Positions 37,565 through 48,115 of a DNA stretch of 64,000 nucleotides are shown in pieces. Source of the DNA: Eumeta japonica (lineage: Eukaryota; Arthropoda; Insecta; Lepidoptera; Psychidae); contig BGZK01000746.1 in the NCBI GenBank assembly GCA_005406025.1, forward strand, positions 62,001 through 126,000, given 5' to 3'. Every line of letters starts with the position of its first letter. Positions within the stretch are counted from its first letter, which is position 1. A program made the position numbers and the translations under genes. The notes under the pieces were generated by a model. That model did no database searches. It was not told the origin of the DNA and worked only from the letters and a program-made list of their open reading frames with translations.

Positions 37565-37800
37565 TTTTCTTATAAGCGTTTATTTAGTTTCACCTGTCCC
37601 GGTGACTGCCTGTGGATGTGATTAATCAAATATCGCAATATAAATTTGACCCACTTTTCGGTGTTCGATTGAGTTGAAATTTTGCATACACATAAATTCG
37701 GCGACAACGAAATATAATGATGTCACAGAGCCGGTCCCATGATGAAGATGGAAGGTATCCATAAGAACTAGCAGGAGAGAAAAAGACAAGAGTGTGACAT
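37565..37800 (+). repeat. Dispersed lepidopteran repeat fragment
   Basis: CACCTGTCCCGGTGACTGCC TGTGGATGTGATTAATCA followed by CCCACTTTTCGGTGTTCGAT and GGTCCCATGATGAAGATGG matches another part of the family seen at 32870-33665. Confidence 0.7.
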
Positions 37801-38455
37801 ACTTTTATTCAGGTAATAGAATGAGTTGCACAAAAAGAACTTCGATGTTCGATATAGATTAAAATCCAGAAAATGGCTTTCTCCTAATCCGAATAAGTTC
37901 TTTTAAACTTTTTAGTTCTTTATTTAATAACATAAAAGCTTGTTTTTAATTTCTTGTAGCTAAATTATTATTTTCTTTAAAAATCTTACCAGGATAACAG
38001 GCACACTGAGCATCGCCTTAGCGGTTAAAGACGGTCATTTCGTGTTTGTTTCTTTTTTTTTTTTATCTCGAATGCTAACGACCGAACTACACAGACACGA
38101 CCTTAACCCAATGGTGCAACCGAGACGGGTTTTTTTTAACGGCTAATGGTATGACGTATCGTGTTTAGGCTCACCTTTCCCATGTTGTAAGTCAAAGACA
38201 GTGGTAACGCGCGGTGACGTTATTGCTTTGACCTCGTTACGTACAGTTGAGATATGAGGAACGTTTCACCATTTAACGGTTTTGATCGGTCGTGTAGTAG
38301 TAAACGGGTTAATATGGATTCATATAACTGTTGTGGTAGACAAAAGATAAGCACCGCAGCAGTATGCGAGCTATGTCATACTACGCTATCATATTTCGTT
38401 ATAGTGTTATTATAAGATTCGAGCAACCAATATATAAGGTCGGAGATAAAGATTT
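37801..38455. other. No gene; GC-richer patch
   Basis: Bases about 38000-38330 are GC-richer (GCACACTGAGCATCGCC, GTAACGCGCGGTGACG) and look like diverged repeat DNA. No gene. Confidence 0.35.
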
Positions 38456-39690
38456 TTTGTATGTTGCATACAAATTTAAGATAATTTTTTATCATATTTT
38501 ACTTAAATTTAATCATAATATATGTGTCATTTTGTTCAACAACAACTTGTTGCCATTTTGTAGGTAGTGATATAATCTCAATGCTGTAGAAATTTTGAGA
38601 CTTCTGATCAAAAAGCTGCGACAAGTAGTTTTGACAATCCTCTCTCGATGTTAATCTAACATTAGTTAAAAAATTCTGAATAGACCGAAAAAGGAGAAAA
38701 TCTGAAAGTGTAATGTCAGGCGTGTATAGTGGATACATTTCTACACTTCCTACACTTCCCAACCTAACTCTCGATTTTTGCTGAGTGGCTAAAAATATGT
38801 ATGGTCTGGTGTTATTATGGTGAAAAACCACACCCTTTCTGTTGATCAATTTCGGCCGTTTTGTCTCTACTTATTGCTGAAGTTTAATCAGCTGTTGGCA
38901 GTAGAAATTCGAATTGCTGGTTTTCCCGGCGGTAAAAGCCAATAATGAATAATGCCCTTCCAATCCCACCATACTCGTAACATCAACTTATTGCGAGTTA
39001 ATCCGGGTTTCGCTATAGTCTGTGGAGCTTGCTCACATTTTGACCATGATCTTTTTCGCACTTTCTTGTCGAAGATAATCCATTTTTTATCACCAGTGAT
39101 AGATATTTTCAAAAACTGTTCGGTTTATTTGCTTTGGGTTATGGGACCCAAGTGTCGAGCTTTTTGTATATTTAGCTTCTTTCAAATAGGTCAAAACTGT
39201 TTTGTGATCAATCCCCCACCTCTTCAGTTATGTCATAAGAACTAATATGGCGATCTAAGTCTACTTTTTCTAACATGACATGAAATTTTCGTAACAGTTC
39301 GACCAGAGCGAGGTTCATCTTTGACATAAAAATTACCGGACCGAAAACGCTTGAACCAGTTTTGTGCTACTCTTACCAACACCGCTTTAGGTCCATAAAC
39401 GTCGCAATATTTTTCGCGGCTCGTGTCTTATTTTTCCCATTTTTGTAATAAAGCATCAAAATACATCGAATTTCCACATGACAAAACTTTAAAATGTATC
39501 GAATTTCTACGTTAGATTCACTCATTTTGGTGAACAGAAAAACAATAGAAAAATGACAGGACAGCATTTTTACTTTATATTTTTTATTTTATATTTTTAA
39601 TATCATCTATTTAATGGTATGAAAACTAGCCAGATACCAGATTATAACACAACCAAAGACATTTTACTGCAACTTTTTATTTATTTAGTA
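38456..39690 (-). pseudogene. mariner transposase relic, copy B (most complete)
   Basis: Nearly full-length relic in broken frames. The N-terminus is at about 39525 (MSESNVEIRYIL, ..GKNKTRAAKNI). The middle (39112-38888) holds ITGDKKWI with the first catalytic Asp, KRSWSKCEQAPQT and WWDWKGIIHYWLLPPGK. The C-terminal part (38849-38499) has INRKGVVFHHNNTRPY, where the second catalytic Asp of HHDN is Asn, and YTPDITLSDFLLF with the third Asp kept. A frameshift near 38890 separates the middle and C-terminal parts. The N-terminus carries a small duplication (VEIRYILKF / VEIRCILML). The loss of one catalytic Asp plus frameshifts makes it inactive. Confidence 0.88.
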
Positions 39691-39721
39691 GGAAAAAATC
39701 TTACCTAATGTATATACATAT

Positions 39722-40785
39722 CCCTACTAATATCCATTATAAATGTGAATGTGGATTTGTTTGTTACTCTTTCAAGCAAGAAACTATTCAACCGATCATC
39801 ATGAAAATTTGTCCACATATTCTCAAAGGCATTAATTAGTAAGGAAATATTAAAAAAAAAAAATTACGGAGTTAAAAAATATTTTCAAAGGTATTGGGAA
39901 GGACATAGGATACTTTTATCAAAAAAATATGGAGGATAAAAAAAAAATATTTTGTATGTACTTGTTTACCCTGCGCCTATAGACGTATCACATCAAAATA
40001 CAGCAATAAGTACGGTGTGGCTACGGTTCGCCAACTCTGCTATAGATACAGACCACAGGTAGTAGTTAGTACGATGTGGCGACGCGTTGCCATGCGCAAG
40101 CGACTGTGCGACTCCCTTCTCATTCGGTTTGATGGTGCTGTTTACTACGGTATTTGAAATTGTGGCAAATTGAAATTAATATTGAATTTTTGTATTTAAT
40201 GAAAATAAATGTTTATTAAATAAATAGTCATCATTTTCTGTAAAAAATTCGTCATATTTAATTTTTCTACAATGCTATATTTAGTTTCTGTCATAATCTT
40301 ATCTTTAATGCATATTAATTGCACAAACTCGATGTTTCACATCTGCCAGGCGTCCCGTGACAGCTCACATTTTTTTAAACTTATAGTTAAGTTATTTAGC
40401 CAGGTTATAGGATACATTTTGTTAAATAAAATAATCTAAGAAATAAGTAGTTATATTAATGTTTATAATTAAGTCGAAAAAAGGCACTTTGGGGCTTAAA
40501 TGGATCACGCTGAGCATAAGAGATATATTACATTAATATGCTATATAATTGTAGATCTCAAAAATATCTACACAAAAGCCCCCGAAAGGTTAGGTCTATT
40601 TTCTAAAGATGACATACAATAAGCATTTTAGTCTTTAAAATATTACTTAACGATGGACAACAAGCGACGGCTGGGGACGGCGGTGGCAGCACGATTCTCA
40701 CGCTAATTATTCACGAGAAAGAAATTAAACAATAATTCTGTAGTCCATGCAGACGGAGTCGCAGACACAGCTAGTTACAGATAAA
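39722..40785 (+). repeat. Dispersed lepidopteran repeat, about 1.06 kb
   Basis: Opens CCCTACTAATATCCATTATA AATGTGAATGTGG, with AACCGATCATCATGAAAATT, and closes GCAGACGGAGTCGCAGACAC AGCTAGTTAC. These are the standard start and end words of a very abundant lepidopteran family. The middle contains a duplicated GTACG(G/A)TGTGGC(T/G)ACG motif (40010 and 40069). No protein recognised. Confidence 0.7.
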
Positions 40786-41369
40786 TATAATTTTCTTGTG
40801 AAAAAAATAAACATGAAATGAAGTTCTACTAAAGAAATAAATTTGTACCTTAAAACGTCGTGAAAACGCAATTAAATGGAGCTTTAGAAATTATGAAGGA
40901 ATAATATGGAACCAGTTTGGTACAAAAATGCATATTCAAGCATAGATTATGCACTCACAGAAATGATGACTTTTAATATTAACATATGATACATACGGTA
41001 TGCAGTAGCCGTGAAACTTCACCGAAAGCTAAAAGTAGAAAGTAGAACGGGTTGCGTGTTCTTAACCTAATTTCATAGTCAAGTTAAGCTGAACTTCCAA
41101 CAGTTAATGATAGATGTGTGGCGTTCGAGCTCAATAAACCCATCCTTAAATCTGATAATAGATTTTCGGTATCGAAATCGAACAGACATTCGGTCAGTTT
41201 GATCTTATGGGGCTGGAAAAAAACAGAGAATTTTTGTACACGTCACGGCACGTCAGTTCTTGCATGTTATAGATTGAGTTCATGATAACAACATTTGAAC
41301 GCTAGCATCTTTACTTAATTTTGTAGACTGCGCATATGAAACTATTTAATAATATAGAAATTTTAATAA

Positions 41370-41831
41370 AAATTTGGTTGCCTGTAAAGTCGGTATACTA
41401 AGAAAGTTTTACGTGACAACGACTTTGAATGGTAAAATCATTTTAATGTGAATATTCATTCGTATAGTAGGAAGAAGGATGAAATAATAGTAACAATTTA
41501 AAACATTTATTTATACAAAGAATTATATTTAAAACATTAATTTATACAAAGAATCTCGCACTGAATTTCATATTAACAAATTTTATTTTTACCTTTACAC
41601 ATACATACGTATTTATATACAAATATACATACAATAACTTGCAATACATTTGTAAGCTATGCACTATCCTTAGTGCCAGCGCGCGGCAGACCGATCATAG
41701 TTGAGTGGGAGAGAGACGCAAGCATTCGGCGGCCTCTCTCGTCCAGGACTCATCGTTACGTTACCGAGCGTTACACTTTTTCAAAGTGACTCCCAGCCGC
41801 AACTTAATTTAAGACGTTGTCACGTCAAAAG
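41370..41831 (-). mobile_element. Non-autonomous element (MITE-like), copy 2
   Basis: Reverse-complement twin of 11768-12243 with only scattered differences and small indels. It begins AAATTTGGTTGCCTGTAAAG and ends ACGTTGTCACGTCAAAAG. The 31-base internal tandem duplication is present in both. Because the twins lie 29 kb apart in opposite orientation they could also promote inversion. Confidence 0.75.
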
Positions 41832-43555
41832 TAAATATTGTAGAATGAAATGTTTATTGAATAAATTTATCAAATTATGTTAATTTTTTTTTATATTAAT
41901 TATTTTGGAATAGTGAGTATAATATCCCCTATTTTAACTTTATATCGCCACTTATGTCGTTTATTTTTTATTTTCAACAATATTTTGAAAAGTCTACAAA
42001 TGAAAGCAATTTCTCGTGGAGTCGAGTACGCGAAGCAAAACCATTATTAGCGAAGCTTACCGTATTCCACCTTATTTACTATGCGTAAGCAAACCTATGG
42101 TATGCTACCACGCAGGCAGTTAGATACCGCGAGATGTTCTGATTGGTCGTTAGGTAACGAACATTTTAGAATCGGTTTCAGTCTTAATTTTTTTTTGGTT
42201 TATTTTATTTGTCTCGGTGTGGCGATGATAAGTTAGTGCCATCTGATATAGAAGCCAAAAAAGCATCCGCATCTTCTACTATAGAGTTTGACTTAAATAA
42301 AAGAAAGCTTCATGTATACGTAAACATTCACAAAATTTTAATTAGAAAGCAAAAATGAATATGAAAGTACTCTTATTTTATTTCATAACCCAGTAATTTA
42401 AGAAAAAATTTCATTAATCGTTTTGGTTTTATTTCGTTGCATTAAATGAATGTGGCATTATTATGTTTATAATTTATCACCGAAATTATTTTCATATATA
42501 AGAAAAAAAAAACACTAAGTTCATTTTATGTTTTGATGTTAAAAAGTATAAGTAAATGAAAATGTGCGAATTGTTTCTTTATTTCGTATAGAATGTGACG
42601 TAGTTTCTTTCACCATGAGTTCCTTGTCACAATATTAGCACAAGAAAATCAGTTGGCCCTTTCTAAGTTAAGTCACGTTTCTAACCGTGGGAACAAATAC
42701 CGGTGTTAAGTAAAAATTGTTTTTGTTGGGGCTTTTCGTCTCTACTCTGGTTTGCGGTAAAAAGGGTTCAAGTGTTATAAATTCCTTTGTGTTGGAATCA
42801 AACGAGATTACTTAAGTATTTTTAAAATATTTGAATTTAACATATACTCACTGGAAATTATATACAGAAAGGTATTTAAGACGAGCAAGTTATTAATAAT
42901 ACTTTTATTAATAGTTCTTACGGTATTATATACAATAGGAAATAAGTATGTGTTCCTTGAGAATATTTGGCTACATTTGTACGTGTATAGACATTATACA
43001 TGTAAAGAAAAATATAATTTTCTTTCAAGTGTCATCGTGACAGATTTATTATGTCATGAACCGTTATTGTGATTTCATTATGATTAAGAACATTAAATGT
43101 CGTTTCTTTTTGCACAGAGAAACCCAGTTGTGTTTTAATCACTAAACGGTGCCGTCCATAGAAAATAATATTTTATATATATACTGAAAAGTGTATGTCT
43201 GTAATATGAATACATCATAAAAAAACAATTTGCATGCTTAGTTAAAAACTATAATAATTCGAAGCAATGTGTGAAATGCTTGCAAACTATAATTTTTAAT
43301 TTGAATCGTGACAAGATTTTTCAATTGTAAAAAAGTCTAAAGTCTGTCCATTCGAGCTATCTAAATGACATAAGTTGAAGTTGATATATAATTTTCCAGA
43401 TATCTACAAGACATATATTGTTTACATAACACTGATAAATGGACACACAACGGAATGTGACAAATAAGGTTCCGTACGGAGACTGAACGCCGAAACCAAA
43501 CGGCATGTGGTAAGTTTCTTATAGACGAAGTATAGATATAAACGAGAATACTCAC
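41832..43555. other. Intronic or intergenic DNA; no exon found
   Basis: AT-rich DNA downstream (in gene direction) of the TSPN exon. The rest of that domain should be encoded by a following minus-strand exon at lower coordinates, but none was recognised here, so the next intron is probably long. Confidence 0.4.
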
Positions 43556-44073
43556 TTCGAAATGAACCTCGTTCCCGTTGTCCATGTAGTGGGCGATGTG
43601 CATCGTCGACGATTTGGAAATCTTGAATTCGCTCGGAGGATCCTGCAACGTCACGTTCCCAACTTTTATGCAATCTATGTACAGAAAGACGTGGTCGTCT
43701 GTCACCGCGATGGCCATCTCAGTCCAGGCGTTCGGTGTAAAATAATCCAAGGATACGGTCCTGGCGGCGAGGCAGTCGCACGACAGGATGGCCCTGGTGA
43801 CGTAGGCGGCCGCAGCGGTCAGTTTCAAGCCCAGTTGTAGTCTCCGTTCGTCGCTTATCGCGAACAGGTACGCCGACTTGGTCGAGGTCCTTTTGAATTT
43901 CGTCGTTATTATGAAGCTACCGGGCAGGAGGCGGTCGGCGATCTCCGTATCGGCGACGGGATCGCTGACCTCGTTCTTCGAGCTGAACTCGAAGGCTCCG
44001 AAGCCGTCGTCGCCAGCGTCGTCGTTGAAGTGCATTTGCACCGATTCGCCCAGTTTCAGTAAGTCATATTCTT
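43556..44073 (-). CDS. TSPN/laminin-G-like exon, collagen XV/XVIII (Multiplexin)-like
   Basis: A 518-base exon bounded by AACTTGTTGCAG|AAGAAT and TTCGAA|GTGAGT. It encodes 172 residues in phase 2-0: EYDLLKLGESVQMHF, then GSFIITTKFKRTSTKS, AYLFAISDERRLQLGLKL, WTEMAIAVTDDHVFLYIDC and ending NEVHFE. The W..(I/L)(A/T)..V....LYIDC block and FAI(S/T)D.....LG(V/L)KL fit the thrombospondin N-terminal-like domain of collagen XV/XVIII, where it forms the extracellular amino end. Thrombospondin itself or another TSPN protein is the main alternative. Four Cys are visible, including the conserved one in YIDC. G+C is clearly higher than the flanks, as expected of a constrained exon. The final strand of the domain must be in the next exon. 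Confidence 0.8.
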
Positions 44074-44701
44074 CTGCAACAAGTTAAATGAATTGCACAG
44101 TTGGTTTATGGAATTTGTGAATGCTTTAATTTTGCATTTATAAGCTTTTGCGCTCCGAATCCGCCGAATACACGAAATTAGTAAGAAGTAATATTTATTT
44201 TCTGAATTAATGTGATAAATATTGTTTCTATATTATTATTTATTACTAAAGACACAAACTTGAAAAATATAATTTAAAAGCAAACAAAAATGGAGAATTG
44301 TTTTCTGTATATAAAACTAATTATTATCTTGGGATCCTACTTAAATCTAGCAGCTGTATTTGTAAGAACTGAGCGAAAACTCTTTTTAAAAGTTACTTCA
44401 TAAAACGACTCTCCAAACTAAAAAACCTAGTTCCATGGTTTATAACAGGGATAGTTAAATTAAAATTTTACCTATTAGTAAGGGTTTTTCATTAAAATAA
44501 ATTTATTTTTAGTACAAAAATTGATACCGAAACCCATCATTATCTAGTAATATATTATTATTATAATTAGCTAGTAAATTTTCATTATCGATAATAGTCC
44601 TTAGTTATTGTAGTTATTTCTCTAATAAATAAATAATAGTATTTACCAAAAAGAAAGGTGTTTTCTTTCAGTCAAGTCACGGTCCTTAGCGTAGAGCGAA
44701 A
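44074..44701. other. Intron sequence, nothing recognised
   Basis: AT-rich intron DNA immediately upstream of the TSPN exon; no feature other than the acceptor at its edge. Confidence 0.5.
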
Positions 44702-45560
44702 TCAATCCAAATCAAATCAAAAATCTTTATTTCGTAGATAATAGAATTACAATCGAAAAACATCATTGTCGAATCCTTTTGGCACTAACATTAATACTCA
44801 TTCCAAATGCTGATTCATCTTTAGAACAATGGGCAAGAAGATCAAGGTTTGCTCTTTTTTCTCAAACATACAGGATAGATTAATCAATAAAAGTAGTACA
44901 AGATTGGAATATAAAATGAGACAATCTGATAGCCAAGCAGTTCAATCACAGGATTTTTTTTCGTTAATATATTCAGATGCGGCATAATAAACCTTTACAT
45001 ATAACTTTTTTTTAATGAAAGCTTTAAATTCGTGAAATAGCGAATTCGGAATTTCAGTTGGGACCTTAATATAATAGTGCACACTTTGCCTCTTAAACGC
45101 TTTGTTGACTTTGCTGAGTCTGGTTTTAAGAGAAGCAAGGTCATTCTTATGTTTCGTGACAATGTTATGAATGGCGCTCATTTTTTGCAAGGATTTTCTC
45201 ATGACATATACCTGGTTTTTATATGTCTATTTTGACGGTATAATTGAAGTATTAATTTCTTTTTTTTCTATTAGATATATTGTTGATCTCTAGTTACAAA
45301 TTGCAAGAGTAGCCCACTTCTGCAGCTCAAAAATTTATATCGGTTGCATGACCCCATAATAAAATTCCATAGGCCGTGATACTACAAAAATAATTAAAAT
45401 AAACTCTTGCCATGCTTTCACTTGTAAGCCGCCGAATTCTTTTGATTGTATATGCTGCAGAAGTGAGCTTTTTCGTTAATTTCGTTGTATGACAATTTCA
45501 CTGCAACTTAGTATTTAAAGTGAGACCAAGAAATAGGGACGTGTCTACAACATCCAGTAT
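44702..45560 (-). pseudogene. Non-LTR retrotransposon 3' part (Jockey/CR1-like)
   Basis: Read on the minus strand: FLGLTLNTKLQ, TKLTKKLTSAAYTIKRIRRL, TAYGILLWGHATDINF and then (44942-45202) IHNIVTKHKNDL, VHYYIKVPTEIP, HEFKAFIKKKL, YINEKKSCD-stop. This is the connection/thumb and C-terminus typical of insect non-LTR reverse transcriptase ORFs. Stops and a deletion near 45230 break it. The 3' end carries ATTTGATTTGGATTGATT, a short tandem tail, at about 44702-44720, as these elements usually do. It sits in the intron between the two recognised exons. Confidence 0.75.
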
Positions 45561-45810
45561 CTCTAAATCTGTCTGAAAGAACGTGTAGAAACCGAGGCGG
45601 GCACTGGCGTTAAAGTCGTGGGGAGGAGCTTCCCCGACCTGTTACGCGAAGAACAAACGAGAAAGGTGTTTATCACATTTTGCGAGGGGGTGGTGAAAAG
45701 GCGCTGCGCTATGAACGTGTCGACGTTGTACTCGAAATAATTTTAAAGCGATGATGGCAATAATAGGAATGGAATCAGACAAATTAATTAACAGCCGTAT
45801 ATTTCGCTAA
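45561..45810. other. GC-rich insert of unknown origin
   Basis: Between two parts of LINE-like DNA lies a GC-rich segment (CCGAGGCGGGCACTGGCG, GGGAGGAGCTTCCCCGACC, GGGGGTGGTGAAAAGGCGC). No frame or family recognised. GGGAGGAGCTTCCCC contains a short palindrome. Confidence 0.35.
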
Positions 45811-45843
45811 TTAAATAATACAGGGCAGCCCTGTATTATTTAA
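45811..45843. repeat. Perfect hairpin, 16-base arms, 1-base loop
   Basis: TTAAATAATACAGGGC at 45811-45826 is exactly complementary to 45828-45843, with a single A between. No mismatches. Confidence 0.9.
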
Positions 45844-45888
45844 GTACTGAAGTATACTTAAAAAAATGCAAATATTCTTATAAATTTA

Positions 45889-45944
45889 TACACACACACA
45901 CACACATACGCGAGAGCACAAGCACACGCACTACACACACACAC
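45889..45944. repeat. (CA)n microsatellite, interrupted
   Basis: CACACA runs interrupted by TACGCGAGAG and CGCACT. Confidence 0.85.
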
Positions 45945-46287
45945 TATATTATTGTTATGTGCAAAACATTATTAAAATTGAATAAAAATAAAAAAAATAT
46001 GTAAATGGGTTAAGAATAATAAGTAAGTATACAATATAAAATAAAAAGATAAAAACGAAAAGAATAAATGAAAGGAATAAAAAACAATAAAAGAAAAAGA
46101 AAACAAATATAAGGAAAGAACAAAAACAAAAGAAAAACGAAAAATAAATAAACTAGCAATAATAATTTGTATACATGCCAAAATCTGAACGAATGGTTGT
46201 TCAAAAGACTACGAAAAACTCTAAGAAGAATTATACTAGAGATGTCACCTATTGTATGACAGGAGTGAATAATATAAAATAAAAAAC

Positions 46288-46320
46288 ATCTAGTATCTCG
46301 TCCCTGACGAGATACTAGAT
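46288..46320. repeat. Perfect hairpin, 15-base arms, 3-base loop
   Basis: ATCTAGTATCTCGTC (46288-46302), CCT, then the exact complement at 46306-46320. It lies 445 bases from the hairpin at 45811. Confidence 0.9.
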
Positions 46321-46479
46321 TTGGTAGACGTTTGCGGCGACCAATTTAGTATTGAAAATTTATTGTGTTTCGTTTTCTTCTCATTGAGCCAAAATTATTA
46401 ATAGTAATATAGTAAACTACTTCTGAGATGAATAAAGTCTAGGAAAAAGCTTTTTCATATTTTATACACAAAAGAAAAA

Positions 46480-47695
46480 TAATTTTAATCACATTTTATT
46501 TACATTTAGATGTAAATTTTAACTTACATTATTTAATTTTAATGTTAATTGTAACATAAATATGTCATTTTGTTTAAGAATTTATTGCCATTTTGTAGGT
46601 AGGGACATAATCCCATTGCTGTAGAAATTTTGGGACTTCTGATTAAAAAACTACGGCAAGTAGTTTCCTCTCTTGATGTTAACCTAACACAGCATAAAGA
46701 ATTCTAAAGAAACCGAAACAGGGCCAAATCTGAGAGAACAAGGTCAGGCCTATGTGGTGGATGCATTACCACTTTCGAACCAAACTCTCTCAATATTTTA
46801 TGAGTTGCTAATGACGTGTGGGGTCTGGTGTTATCATGGTGAACCACAGCTTTCTATTGATCGATTCCGACAATTTTTTTTCCCCTTCTTGTTCGAATCT
46901 CATCAGCTATTGGCAGTAGAGACCCGAATTAAAAATCTGATTCGGCGGTGAAACCTTATAATGAATAATGTCCTTCCAGTACCACCATACACATAGCATT
47001 AACTTAGCGAGTTAATCCGGGTTTCGCTATAGTATGTGGAGCTTGCTTGCCTTTTGATCATGATCTTTTTCACACATTCTTGTCGTAGATAATCCAATTT
47101 TCATCACTAGTGACCAATCTCTCCAAAAAACGGTTCAGGTTCATTATATTCCAATTGAGAATCGCAAATGAGTACAAGATTCATTACATTTCTTTCAGTG
47201 AGCTAATACTTTTTTTTTTGTATATACGGTTTTTTTCAAATGCGTCAAAACTGTTTTGTGATCCATCCCCAGCTCTTCAGTTATGTCATAAGAACTATTA
47301 TGCCGATCTACTCTACTTTTTCCATCATGACATCAATTTTATCAGTAACAGTTCGATCAGAGCGAGGTACATCTTTGACATAAAAATTACTGGACTGAAA
47401 ACTCTTGAACCAGTTTTGTGCTACTCTTGCCAACACTACCTTAGGTCCATAAATGTTGCAATTTTTTTTGCGGCTCGTGTATCATTTTTTGTGATAAAGT
47501 ATCAAAATATATCGAATTTTTACGTTAGATTCATTTATTTTGGTGTTCAAAAAAAAATTGAAAAATGGCGGGATAACGTTTTTAATATTTATTTTTCTAT
47601 TTTAAAATGTCATCTATTTAATGATTTCAAAACTTGTCAAATACAAACAGCACAACAAGAGATTTATTATAACTTTTTACTTATAAAATATGAAA
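46480..47695 (-). pseudogene. mariner transposase relic, copy C
   Basis: The minus strand can be followed in broken frames: N-terminus about 47535 (NESNVKIRYIL), GPKVVLARVAQNWFKSF, FYVKDVPRSDRTVTDKID, LTERNVMNLVLICDSQL. On the far side the C-terminal codons align with copy B (ATTGCCATTTTGTAGGTAGG shared on the plus strand). Many stops; the long plus-strand frame 47110-47700 is only its antisense. It abuts the LINE fragment at 47704 and appears to have inserted into LINE DNA. Confidence 0.8.
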
Positions 47696-47703
47696 AATAA
47701 TTT

Positions 47704-48115
47704 TCCTCGATCTAACACTATTTACTTAGTCAAAATGTAGTTGTAGTCTATTAACTTTAAAAAGTAAAAATGTATCATTAGTAAACAATACAACTCCATG
47801 CTCGTCCTTTACAAGATGTGGTAAATTATTATATATAAACTAAAAATACAAATAATCCAAGAACCTGTAGCACACCGATATTGACCGCAGATCTAGATGA
47901 CCTCTCACCATTGATATCAACATTGAACTTTGCCATTCAAATATGACTCCACAAATCTAAATAAACGAACCCTGATGCCATAGTGACGTACTTTCCTGAT
48001 CAATGTGTAATGATGAAGGCAATCAAATACCTTGGATAAATCGCAGAAAATACGAATAGCAACCTGTTACTTCTCCTAAGCGCCAAAAATCTTCTTAATG
48101 AGCTCAACACCGGCT
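47704..48115 (-). pseudogene. Non-LTR reverse transcriptase fragment (palm)
   Basis: Minus-strand reading gives VAIRIFCDLSKVFDCLHH, LIRKVRHYGIRVRLFRF, VESYLNGKVQC and, after stops, LFTNDTFLLFKVN. These are the FCDLSKAFD block and the degenerate catalytic FADD block (here FTND) of a Jockey-like reverse transcriptase. The order continues naturally into the C-terminal fragment at 44702-45560 on the same strand, so both may be one element split by mariner copy C and other insertions. Confidence 0.8.

Noticed and set aside
37577..37602. A 16-base micro-exon on the minus strand (ACATCCACAG|GCAGTCACCGGGACAG|GTGAAAC) encoding part of a collagen
   Set aside because: The sequence is a standard part of a lepidopteran dispersed repeat (CACCTGTCCCGGTGACTGCC), so the splice-like words are coincidental.
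41701..41883. 60-codon ORF starting MSGRETQAFGG
   Set aside because: Lies inside the MITE-like element and is not maintained in its twin at 11768.
43562..44087. Plus-strand ORFs opposite the TSPN exon
   Set aside because: Shadows of the GC-rich coding exon on the minus strand.
47110..47700. 196-codon plus-strand ORF, one of the longest in the window
   Set aside because: It is the antisense of mariner copy C; the equivalent antisense words (CHKN) also appear opposite copy B.
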